This document shows positions 45,727 through 55,579 of a stretch of DNA of 64,000 bases, piece after piece. Positions within the stretch are counted from its first letter, which is position 1; each line of letters starts with the position of its first letter. The stretch covers positions 170,574,382-170,638,381 of the forward strand of contig JARDYH010000003.1 in the NCBI GenBank assembly GCA_029215795.1, in the 5' to 3' direction. Below the pieces are notes generated by a model. That model searched no databases and was not told the DNA's origin. It was given only the letters and a program-made list of their open reading frames with translations. Origin of the DNA: Anniella stebbinsi (taxonomy: Eukaryota; Chordata; Lepidosauria; Squamata; Anniellidae). The translations under genes and the position numbers were made by a program.

Positions 45727-45845
45727 TCTTACCTGCCTCTTTCTCTGGATTGAGGTGACGAACAACAATAAATATAAATACAAAGATCATAAAATAGATA
45801 AAACATTAAAAACAAATAAAACTAATACATTATTAAAGATACACC
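45673..45845 (-). mobile_element. L2 subfamily B 3' end relic with (AAT)n tail
   Basis: A (AAT)n tract (45673-45723) is followed by 'ttacctgcctctttctctgg' and 'attgaggtgacgaacaac', the B 3' signature on the minus strand, then UTR 'aaaactaatacattattaaa'. ORF2 is not present. Confidence 0.8.
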
Positions 45846-46527
45846 CAAAGAGCCAGACTAAAGAGTGTTCCATTTCTGCCCGGCAGAAAGACGGTCTGGT
45901 TGAAGTATTCATCTGACAGGATGCATGACAGCTGCTGAAATACCTAAATTAGCCATTTAGAACTGAGATTCTACAATTAGAGAAAGATGAGCGAGATTAC
46001 TCTTTGATGGGTACCTTTACTCCAATCATTAGGAAAAACTACCAAATTTGGCTTCTGTTGAATTTATTTTAGCTAGTGGACCACCCAAAATTAATTTTGA
46101 GCTTTGGTAATATAAAAATTGCTGTCTTTCTCATTTTTAATTTTTCTCTATCAACAAACCTGTGTTAGAGACAACACACAGTAACAACTGGATTTTATAT
46201 TTTTAGAAATGTAGGAAACAGGCATTATGTGCCTCCACCTCTCCTGCCTCAACGCATCACCATCCAGCTTGTTTTCACGAATACACAGTCACAGAGTGCG
46301 ATGGCTTGTAAAACTCCCCAACAAAAGTCAATGCAGTTATATTAGAACAACAATAACAGAAGGCAGCCGCGACGAAAGAAAACGCCCCATGTGTATTGGA
46401 ACCTCCAATCCACCAGGCTAACACATCGTACTCGGGCTGAGGTTGCAGCTGTCCCGCTGCGCTGAGGAGACAAAAAAGGCACAGCTGAACTTGGGGGTCC
46501 AGAAAACAAAACAAAACAAACAAACAC
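45846..46527. other. No recognisable feature
   Basis: Unassigned. The 64-codon frame at 46227-46421 shows no coding signature. Confidence 0.4.
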
Positions 46528-46592
46528 TGCAGAGGGTTGCACTAGGTTATCCTTGTAGTCCCTTCCAACTCATCGGTTCTATGATTCTATGA
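46528..46592 (+). mobile_element. CR1 LINE 3' end
   Basis: 'gggttgcactaggttatcct' then 'cccttccaactcatcgg' then two copies of the octamer-like 'ttctatga', the classic CR1 3' end. 5' truncated. Confidence 0.85.
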
Positions 46593-46621
46593 TACTGAAA
46601 TGAAAAATGCTGTACTAGATC

Positions 46622-46773
46622 AGCCTTCCCCAACATAATGTCCCCCAGGTCTACAATTCTCAGCATCCCATGCTGGCTGGGAGAGGATGGAAGTAATTGA
46701 TGGCCATGATGGCTGAGCAGTTATGGTAGTTGTAGTCCAACGTATCTGGAGAGTACCAAATGGAGGAAAGCCC
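46622..46773. mobile_element. Palindromic hAT-type MITE, 'CAGCCTTCCCCAA' family
   Basis: Starts CAGCCTTCCCCAACATAATG, contains 'catgctggctgggag' and 'agttgtagtccaacgtat', and ends 'accaaatggaggaaagcc'. The target duplication is decayed. Confidence 0.65.
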
Positions 46774-47514
46774 TATATGATATCTGTGTTTTATCCACAC
46801 AGGACCATGATCTAGTCTGGGAATCCAAGTGTAGACTGCCACATGCTGGATTGGGTTGAATGGTCTTCCATGGACAGAGGTGATGACGACACATTCATTT
46901 GTGAATCCCCCTCTTACCTTTCTTTTCAAAAGTATAGAGCAAAAATAGTAAGCTGTTCACAAACTAAGCCATTAACATATTTTTGGTGGCAGGACTACAC
47001 CTTAAATGTGGAACCCCCTGGAAGGAAAATGTGGAAGCCCCTGGAAGAAAAATCTAAGCTACCTTGACTATTTTGTTGAAATGCTGAGTATAAATATATA
47101 AAAATAAATAAGTAAATAAAATTAGTCTGAACTTCTTTTATCAGTGTTACAAGGTATTTTTATTTGAACTGGCTTTTGGTCTTGTAGGAGGGTGGAGTTT
47201 CAGTGATTATGTTCTAAAAATTGTTTTTTATTTTATTTTAATGGAATATTTTGGGTATTTTTCCAATCATGTATTTATTTTAGCGAGCCTCAGGATGGAG
47301 CATACTGTATTTAAATAAGCCAATATTTGAAAAAAGTAAACAGTACATTAAGAAAATTTCCAGGTATCATAAACCTCAATTCTCTCATCATGTATAGCAC
47401 TTTCTGTTACTGTACCAGATTAGAAACCTGTTTACTTTGAAGTGAGTCACTAAGTTCTGTGGGACTTTTTTTCCTGCTAAGCATACTTAAGAATTACAGC
47501 ATCATAAAAAAGAC
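46774..47514. other. No recognisable feature
   Basis: Unassigned AT-rich sequence. Confidence 0.4.
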
Positions 47515-47548
47515 AGGTGTGTGTGTGTGTGTGGGGGGGGGGGGGGGA
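47515..47548. repeat. (GT)n followed by poly-G
   Basis: About nine GT units and then a run of about fifteen G. Confidence 0.95.
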
Positions 47549-47890
47549 GAATAACAACATTGCATTATAAGATTGCAACCAGAACCCTTGCATTTATACC
47601 AGCAATATAGTCTTCTTCAATTACTTTGATACCTACATAAAGGGAAAAATGGTTATAAAGCAATTGCTGAAGTTAACTTTGTAAATTGTTTGACATTTCA
47701 CATGGATAGTGTGCATTTTAACACATAATGCATTATTAAATAACTTCCCAAGGTAACGTCAACCTCTCCCATAGAACAAGAATCCACTGGGTGCAACTAC
47801 AGCTTACATTGAATGGAAACCATGGTGCCATATTATCTTTCTTAAAATTAGGATCCCTTTCTTGCTGCACTTGCTGAATAAGTTTGTACA
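47549..47890. other. No recognisable feature
   Basis: Unassigned. Confidence 0.4.
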
Positions 47891-48205
47891 GAGCCTGGTT
47901 CAGATGACTGCAGGTGGCGTATTAACCACCCTGCATATGCCGGCCGGATATACATAACTACCTTCACCAGCATGTCTTGTTGTGATGTCCAAACCTGGCC
48001 AGGATAGGTGGTTGGGGATTCCTGCTTTAGGCTTGCTGGTTTGTTAACCACCCCAACCACCCACCCTTGCTGGGTTCAGACATCACAACAAGACATGCCA
48101 GTGAGGGTAATTCTGTAAATCTGTCCAGCCTACAACCAGCATACACAGGACAGGTAACAAATCACTGTGGCTTATTAACCACTTTGTGATCGTGTGAACC
48201 AGGTC
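47891..48205. mobile_element. Palindromic MITE with 'GAGCCTGGTTCAGATGA' ends
   Basis: The left end GAGCCTGGTTCAGATGACTG faces 'gatcgtgtgaaccaggtc'. The inside contains 'catgtcttgttgtgatgtcc' and its complement 'gacatcacaacaagacatg'. No clear duplication at the flanks. Confidence 0.65.
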
Positions 48206-48707
48206 AATGCTTCCCAAATTTTATCAACATATTGCAGGTTACTTGGTTACTTTGTAGAGTTTCAGTTATGCACTGCTAATGACGTTGCAGCTGTTTACAA
48301 TTGCGTAAGAAGAGCTTAATGTAGGAATCCAGGATCATTAGGTTCAAAAGCCATAGCTTTAGGAGTTAACAGTGGTCTAATGTGAAAAAATCTCCAAAGT
48401 AATCAGTAATTGTGTTCCAGAACACCTGCACTTTTGAACATTTCCACCAAAGATGAACCAATGTGACCACACCCCTTCCAACAATATTGACTATAGTTTG
48501 GATATATATTGATTATAGTTCAGGCGTACTCCTTGCAGTTTGTAAACCTTAACGATAATTATGGAGATTCCATAGGTTTACCATTATAGCCTTCGTGAAT
48601 CAAAACCAGTCTTTTTCTAAATATCCAATAGGGATTATATTAACCAATTCTGTGTCTTGAGAAATAAAATGATGTATAAATTAGGCAACCAGGGAGTACT
48701 TATGAGT

Positions 48708-50102
48708 CAGGGTACATGCAGAAGTAAGTGAACCCCCTGGTTGCATCAGCTCAATTAAAGGGAATAATTAGAATCAGTTCTTTAAGTAATTAGGTAAATC
48801 TTCAGGGTTGGGTTTGGGAGGCCTCACCCTATAAAAAGATCAGAAACTTTGTGAGTTTGGTCTTCCCCATACAGTTGTGTGGAAACGTACCATGCCACGA
48901 TCAAAAGACATCTCTGTAGTTATTGTAGTTATTGCTGTTCATCAGTCTAGAAAGGGTTGAAAAACTCTTTCTAAGGATTTGGGGCTTTACCAGTCCACTG
49001 TCAGACAGATAGACTACAAATGGAGAAGGTGCAAAACCTCAGTTGTTCTACCCAGGAATGGTCATCCTACCAAATTATCTCCAAGAACAAACAGGCGCAT
49101 CATCCAGGAAGTAAAAAAGAACCCAAGAGTAACATCCAAGGATCTGCAGGCTGCTGTTGCTTTGACTAATGTTAGTATTCATGACTCAAAAATCAGAAAA
49201 AGACTGAACAAGACTGTTGTTCATGGGAGGATAGCCAGGAGGAAACCACTGGTCTCTAAAAAGAACATTGCTGCCTGTCTGAAGTTCACTAAAGATCACA
49301 TAGATGATTCCCCAATTCTTCTGGAACAATGTTCTCTGGACAGATGAATCCAAGGTAGAACTTTTTGACCTCAATGAGAAATGTTATGTTTGGTGAAAAC
49401 CAAGCATTGAGTTTGAACAGAAGAACTTCATCCAAACCATCAAGCATGGTAACAGGAATGTGATGATTTCAGTCTGCTTTGCTGCCTCAAGACCTGGACA
49501 GCTTGCCATCATTAACACAACCATGACTTCTGCAGTGTATTAGAAGATTCTAGAGTAGAATGTCAGACCATCCATCCTTGAACTGAAGCTGAACCAAAAG
49601 TGGGTCCTGCAACAAGACAATGATCCAAAACATACAAGCAGATCTACAAAAGAATGGCTGTGGAATAAGTTCCATGTTTTAGAATGGTATAGTCAAAGTC
49701 TAGACCTAAACCCCATTGAAATGTTGTGGCAGGACCTGAAATGAGCTGTTCATGCAAGGAAGCCCTCAAATATCACTGAGTTGAAGCACTTCTGTAAGGA
49801 GTAATGGGCCAAAATTCCTCAAAACTTACAGGAAATGCTTACTTGAAGTCATTGCTGCTCAAGTGGGTGCCACCAGATACTGAATCTAAAGGTTCACATA
49901 CTTTTCTACACAGGAATACTGAATGTTGAATCAGTTGTGAATAAATAAATTTTAACAAGCCTCATGTTTGCATGTCATTTGTTTAATTAGGTTATGTGTT
50001 GTTTCTTTATCTAGGATTATGGGTTAGATTAAGATCTAATAACATTTTAAGATGGAAATATGTGACAATCCTAAGGGGTTCACAAACTTTTTCTTACCAC
50101 TG
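48708..50102 (+). mobile_element. Tc1/mariner transposon (degenerate), inserted in L1
   Basis: The inverted ends are CAGGGTACATGCAGAAG (48708) and the complement of CAGTGGTAAGAAAAAG at 50102, sharing 'gtgaacccc' further in (48728 and 50076). TA follows on the right (50103-50104); on the left the TA appears mutated. Length ~1.4 kb, as usual for Tc1-like elements. It splits the host L1 ORF2 between RT and C-terminal parts. Confidence 0.88.
48892..49840 (+). pseudogene. Tc1-type DDE transposase, broken
   Basis: The frame starts MPRSKDISVV, meets a stop, then runs 49 kb-side as GLYQSTVRQIDYKW (helix-turn-helix), LPRNGHPTKLSPRTNRRI, and KNPRVTSKDLQAAV. A frameshift near 49315 is followed by VLWTDESKVELF (first catalytic Asp), [13 protein letters not shown] (second Asp) and [14 protein letters not shown] (Glu). 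The D..D34E order is therefore present. There are at least five in-frame stops (for example in CYVW-stop-KPSIEF and MTSAVY-stop), so it cannot make protein. A functional member would cut and paste its own element at TA sites in the nucleus. Confidence 0.92.
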
Positions 50103-50173
50103 TAGAATAAGTTGAATTGTTTGAAATAAGAAAAGAGTCTTGTGAAGATATTCATTCTTACTGTAGCTATTCT

Positions 50174-50336
50174 TTTTTATTTTAACTTTCATGCAAAAAA
50201 CAAAACAAAATAAACTTGAACATAATAACCCTCCCCTCACAGGAAATCAATGACCATATTGTAACTATTACAAAATATATCAATTACAAAATATATCACT
50301 CTTCAGATCTTGAGCATTTCCTTCCTTCCTTCCTTC
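50174..50336 (-). pseudogene. Small retrocopy with A-rich tail and 13-bp target duplication
   Basis: The 13-mer CTGTAGCTATTCT occurs at 50161-50173 and 50337-50349. Between them lies ~163 bp that on the minus strand ends in an A-rich tail with AATAAA ('gttaaaataaaaaa'). At its 5' side it has a (GGAA)n run. The long duplication and tail fit L1-mediated insertion of an RNA 3' end. Source transcript unknown; a SINE without recognisable promoter is the alternative. Confidence 0.6.
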
Positions 50337-51168
50337 CTGTAGCTATTCTAGCTGACTGTGATAAATTACCCTTACTCAATTTTGAATATCAGAGTGAATT
50401 CATGTGTACAGCTGCTGACAGTTGATTTATATAGTTCATGTAGAGAGGGAGAGATGTGAAATCCCAAATGTCACCAAGGCTTAGTATCCAACAAAAATGA
50501 AAGTTTCCCTTCTAGATTGCCCTGCGTAACTGCAGATAGATTGACATTGAATATCTCTGACCTATTATAGTGTCCTTTGAAACCAAATCATCATGCAGCA
50601 AGATTATTTCTGGTAGTGTTGATATTGCATTTGTAATATAAAGGGTCATATCATCTGCAAGCTAGTCCACTTTAAGTTCTGCATGACCAAGTTGTATGCT
50701 TTGGATGCACTGATTAGCACAAAAAGCAATTGCAAAAGGTTCAACCCTAAAGCATAAAGTTAAGGAGACAAAGGCCAACCTTGCCTTCTGCCCCTCTGTA
50801 GCTGAAAAGTCTTTGAATTATGATTTTTAACAGAGACAATTGTATGAGGACTTCAATAATTGGATGTGGCAGCCTTAAAAAATGTTGGGTTAGCCCATCT
50901 TCAAAAGTAAGTATTTAAATAGGCAATTCAACATGATCAAATGCCTTTTCTGAATCAAGGGACAAAATTACCATGGGAATTTTGCCCATCTGTGCTTTAT
51001 GCATAAGATCTTTGGGACATCGCACATTATCTGCCAAATGCCTGCATGGAATGAAAATCCTGTTGGTCTGGATGAACATACTGAGCAATTATTGCATTCA
51101 GCCTTCAATTGAGAACCACAGTAAAAAAGGGGGGGAAAGAATCCTGATTAATTAAAGCTATACTCTAG

Positions 51169-51286
51169 GAGCCTATCTACACTACTGCTTTAAAATGGTT
51201 TATAAAGTTTTAAACTGGTTAATAACTGTTATTAACCGGTTTAAAACTGTTATAACCTGTTTTAAAGCAGTAGTGTAGATAGGCTC
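51169..51286. mobile_element. 118-bp near-perfect palindrome (MITE) inserted in L1
   Basis: The ends GAGCCTATCTACACTACTGC and 'gcagtagtgtagataggctc' are complementary, and the match continues to the centre ('ggttaataactgttattaacc'). It is flanked by TAG on both sides (51166-51168 and 51287-51289). Removing it rejoins the L1 frame at CYRP...IALINQD. A 3-bp duplication suggests PIF/Harbinger-like, but TAG is not the usual TWA. Confidence 0.85.
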
Positions 51287-51450
51287 TAGGTCTATAACAT
51301 GTTGGAGCAGCTGGATCCTTTTCCAGCTTTGATATGATTATGATCTTTGTATCACAGCATGTTCTTGGATTTATGCCTCTTATCATAATAGTATTGAACA
51401 GATTTGTAAGACGTGTAAGCAACTGATACTTGAAAGTAAGTGCAGATAGC

Positions 51451-52916
51451 AGAAATGGAGAACCTCCAGCCCATGGGCCAGATATTGCCTGTGAGAGGTC
51501 CCTATCCAGCTGGGAAACCACAAAACAATAGGCAGTAGGCCCAGGGAAAGGGGATGTGGCCATTTGCGAAACCCCAAAAGGTTGGATTGGGCCCCAGATT
51601 CAACATCCCAACATAGTATCATACTGGATACTACCATATTCTGAACCATGCACATGCACACACATACACACCTAACTGAAAAGTTTACATACCATTTAAC
51701 CAATAGAAGTTGGGCCAAGAAGAGAGTATTTTGCACCTTTCATTTTCTGAAATTAATAGGTTACAAATTGTTGATGCCAAAGTATACTGGAATATTGAAT
51801 GATGGTTTGGGAGTCTTTTCAGAGGGGCATAGCACTGGGCTTCTCAAAATCTCCTCTAAGCTCTCTTTGGTCTGGACTGGGCCTCAGCTGGTTTGGAGGG
51901 AAGCAAACATAGCCTCTGGGCAATGCTAGCTCTGATAGTCTTCCTTAATGCTGAATGTATGTTTTCAGCAGATGATAGAGAAGCTGTACATTATTTTTTT
52001 TATAGCAGAATCAAATTTACTTTTGCAATTGCCTTCATCTCTGTTCAGTATAAATCAGAAACAGATTTTTATTCACCCCCCTTATTTCTAAAGACAGCTA
52101 GAGAACGCATAATGAATACAGAAGGCTTTGAAATGCGTACAGTATCATACAAATATATACTTACTAGTAAACAAACTTGTTCAGGCCTTCAAAAGGGGCT
52201 AAAATCAAGGTGTGAGGAGGGGTGCACTCTGGACCTGCCCCTATAGAGATTTAGACTCTGAATCCTGTCATTCAAAATGCAGGTCTTTTACTCCAAGCTC
52301 TGGTTGGTGGATTTTGGGGTTCTAGGGAAAAGAAAAGTAGATATCAGATATCTTTTGGGGATATCTGATATAGTTGGCATTTGTTGCAGTTAATCTTCAA
52401 GAATAGCTGACAGTTGACATGCAGTGGTTTGTAGTAATATTATTCCATGTCAATTGTGACATATTGTCAAATTTTTAGCTTGTGCTGCTCAATGCCACTC
52501 AAAAAGGAAAGGAAACCTGGCACCCTTACTAGGATGTCCCAAAGCAGCATTGGGGTTGCTATTGGAGCTCTGTGCAGGTGCATGGCTGGAACTGGATAGT
52601 AGTGGTCCATGCTTAGCACCTCTGCCCACTCAGCATGGCACTGAAGTAGCAGCCTGACTGATTTTACCCTTGACATGCTCCAGTGAGGACATCAGATCTC
52701 CCTCCCCTGTTCAGCTTTGCTTAGTAGCACAAGCTAGTAGACTGCCAACGAACTGCCACATGAGCCACCACAGAGTCTTTCTCAGTGTTCAATACTATTG
52801 TCCAATACCATTCAGGTGCAAATAATATTGAGCATTTCACAGTTGCTCTGCCATAGTATTCAGTATTTTTGGTATTTTGAAGCTGCTAATTGATATTTAA
52901 GATTTGATTGTATTCA
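51451..52916. other. No recognised gene; a short MITE-like patch
   Basis: At 51450-51510 'aatggagaacctccagccca' recalls hAT-type MITE starts. Otherwise nothing identified in ~1.4 kb; the 117-codon frame at 51893-52246 lacks coding signs. Confidence 0.4.
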
Positions 52917-53272
52917 GGGTCCACATCAAAGACAGACATTGTTGGGCACCTGCGAAGGGCCCACACCCCAGCAGGGGCCCTGAATTGTTCCTCCTCTTCA
53001 CCTTTGTAATCTGCTTATTCACCTGCCTCTTGCTCTGGCCCAGACTTCCATGGTGATGAGAAGGGGGAGCAGTACATGCCACTGCCTCCTTCCTTACCAA
53101 TTCTCTGCCTGTTGAGCAAGCAAGTGGTGGCAATGATGAGGAAATGGATGAGGAGCAATAGCAACTGGTGACAATGGCTGTGAGAAGGTGGATTCACTGA
53201 GGTAAGAGACAACTGAGGTTGTCTTGCCCAAGGGCCCTCAAAATACGGAACTAGCACTGACCGTATTTGGCA
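52917..53272. repeat. Unclassified dispersed repeat R, copy 2
   Basis: Blocks 'gttgggcacctgcgaaggg', 'cacctgcctcttgctctgg', 'gatgaggaaatggatgagg' and 'cttgcccaagggccctc' match copy 1 (16638-17132) in order. It has no MITE at the equivalent site. Confidence 0.6.
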
Positions 53273-54149
53273 TCTTATGACATTTGATACCCCACAAGTG
53301 ACAAAAATCAAACCCACAAGTGACAAAAAACAAAGTCGAGGACTATAAATGAATGCAAAAGAAGAAAAAGAAGAATTTTGGGTTCAAATTTAACATTCAA
53401 AATCTGAATTTAAAAAAGTAATTTCAGACTTCATGGTACCACAAATTCAGTCATTGGACAGTTTCAGATTACTTTTTTTGTCATTTGAATAATACCTTAG
53501 CATATTTGTCCTTGTTCAGAATAATAATAATCATTTATTTTGCAACGTTCCAACTTCTACCAGTTGTTGTTGTTTTGGATTTTTTTTAAAAAAATGTCAC
53601 TTGCCATTTGTGTCTCTTCTTGTTCAATTATACTTGTAAACAAAACCCTATTTGTGCATGCAGATCAGTACCAGATTCTTTCCAATTAGCCTTTCAAAAG
53701 GTCACTGATATGACATTCTTTGTGGCTAAGCATGCTTATTGGCAAGATCAGTATTCGGCTTGCATCTTAATAGCATCATTATTTCCACTGGGTTTTTTTT
53801 TAGAGTTTTGTTTCCACAACTCTTTTCTATGGGTCCACACAATGGAGCAAGGGAAGCAGCTGTCAGTTAGAGTTAGCTGAACAACAGCATCTGCTAACTA
53901 GTTCAGTGATAATTTGGGATTACAGATCAATTGTTTCCACTTTTTTATAAATCCAACAAAACAAAATAAATTGCATACAGATGTTTGAAGGTTGCAACAT
54001 TCTGTTCCCTTTCCCTCCTCCATATAGTAGAGATGTTGGGGTGGTGGCGGCAGTGATGGTTCTGCACGAATCACTCAGAAAGAGAAGACAGGCTGGTAGA
54101 ATGTGTCGGTGTTATGGTCCCTTGACTGGGCAGTGCAACCAATAGGACA
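53273..54149. other. No recognisable feature
   Basis: Unassigned AT-rich sequence. Confidence 0.4.
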
Positions 54150-54270
54150 GAGGTGTTGAACCTTTTTCAACCCATGGACTGAATTAAATTTTGGAGAAGC
54201 TCTCAGGGGCCACGTTCCAGTGGTGGGCGGGGATGAAGGCAAAATGGGGCAGGGGCAAAGGCAAAGGGCG
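54150..54270. repeat. hAT-like repeat fragment
   Basis: 'gaggtgttgaacctttttca' followed by 'cccatggactgaattaaatt' and 'agctctcaggggccacg', similar to Charlie/MER-type hAT starts, without the right end. Confidence 0.4.
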
Positions 54271-54279
54271 CAGGACCAA

Positions 54280-54568
54280 ACTATGGTGGTTGAGTATGGG
54301 TTGATGTTGAACCATTTTCCGCAGGGTGGCTTGTTAACCATGTATTGTGGCTTATTTTTCTTGAACAAGCCACCTTGAGAACCCATGATTTGTTGTTGGG
54401 TTGTTCAGGGTTGTTAACAAGAAACTCTGCTTGGTTAACCAGCCACCCTTCAGAAAATGTCCTGATTCAGACAACACGGTAATCCAAGGTTCAACAAACA
54501 ATGCATGGTTCAACAACAACCTAAACTCAACTACTGACTGTGGATTAGCATGTTGTGTGAACAGCCCC
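54280..54568. mobile_element. Palindromic MITE, same family as 13172-13487
   Basis: 'gttgatgttgaaccattttc' faces 'catgttgtgtgaacagcc'. The inner 'ggtggcttgttaaccatg' and 'acaagccaccttgagaaccc' match the earlier copy. Confidence 0.55.
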
Positions 54569-55417
54569 AATCACACAGGGTCAATGTTTAGCCCCATAAT
54601 AAAGCTGTGAGCTGTTTTAAAACCAAACATTACTGCCTGATGATCATTTTTGCCAGCTGCGTGTGCAAACCCCTGCATCTCGAAATATCATATAATAATG
54701 CTTCTCATCATAAAACATGTACATTTCCCAGCTCAAGGAAAATTTAGAGTGATATTAAGCTGCCCAGGATGCAGAGAAGAATATTTACTGTGCTGTAGAG
54801 GAATGTAGGGACACAGCAAGACATGGCGGACTTGATTGAGGTATGCTGTCTGTATGCATTTATTTTACCTGCGCACACATTTGTATGTGAATGCTGATGA
54901 GGCAGCTAAGAGACAGTGACACAGAATGCAGGTCCTCTTCTGTGCCTTTTATTCTGAAACTTTTAAGTTTTCTTTCACTAGCAAATAGGTATCTGTAGGT
55001 CTATTTGAGAAGTCCAAGTAACTTTCAGACAACCTTCTGGGGCATTTTTAGGAAATAAGAGGGTTCCATGCTAAAAACACACACAACCCCCCTTTAAATA
55101 AATAAGCACATCAACTCTTTAGAATGTATTTTTTAAAATAATAATAGTACAAAGTACAAAGGAAGGGTCACAGAGAAGGCATTATGTGCATATGCGTGCA
55201 CATACACACACACACACACACAACCAAAACTAAATTAAGTCAACTTATGTGGAGCCATTCATGTGGATTTATAACCCAAAAGGACTCATGATAGGAACTA
55301 TTGTCAAAAGAACATTAAAAATATTGACTATAAGCAAACACATAAAATAATATATAGATTATATTCTGGATAAAACTCAGTGTTAAGTGTGTCAAAGTCA
55401 CATTGAACTAAATAGGA
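54569..55417. other. No recognised gene; (CA)n at 55203-55222
   Basis: Unassigned apart from a short CA microsatellite. Confidence 0.45.
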
Positions 55418-55418
55418 T

Positions 55419-55451
<33 letters not shown>

Positions 55452-55579
55452 TTAATTCTTACCCTACTCGCCCTCTGGAATGAGGCAGGGAACAACATTA
55501 AAAACACATAAAATACATAAAACTGATTAAAACATTTAAAACTACTACATTGTTAAAATACCAATAAAACTCTAAAATT

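Larger units (their letters stand above)
48250..51450 (-). pseudogene. L1 LINE ORF2 fragment (minus strand), hosting three insertions
   Basis: Reading leftward from 51450: an RT entry segment (LLTRLTNLFNTIMIRGINP, then KIIIISKLEKDPAAPTCYRP, 51290-51450), and, after a short palindrome, IALINQDS. Then MVILSLDSEKAFDHVELP (~50930-50990), the palm motif of the RT. The ADDM of the catalytic box lies near 50650, partly degraded (LADDMTLYI). After the Tc1 (48708-50102) the C-terminal region returns (VVTLVHLWWKCSKVQVFWNTITDYF, ~48400-48480). There are many stops and shifts, so it is dead. L1 ORF2 encodes the endonuclease-RT that copies L1 RNA; only the RT and C-terminal part is here. Confidence 0.82.

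Noticed and set aside
48979..49347. 122-codon transposase frame as a domesticated gene
   Set aside because: Terminal repeats are still present, the frame ends at a frameshift just before the first catalytic Asp, and the rest has several stops.
51893..52246. 117-codon frame as a possible gene
   Set aside because: No similarity recognised, and codon content looks like background.
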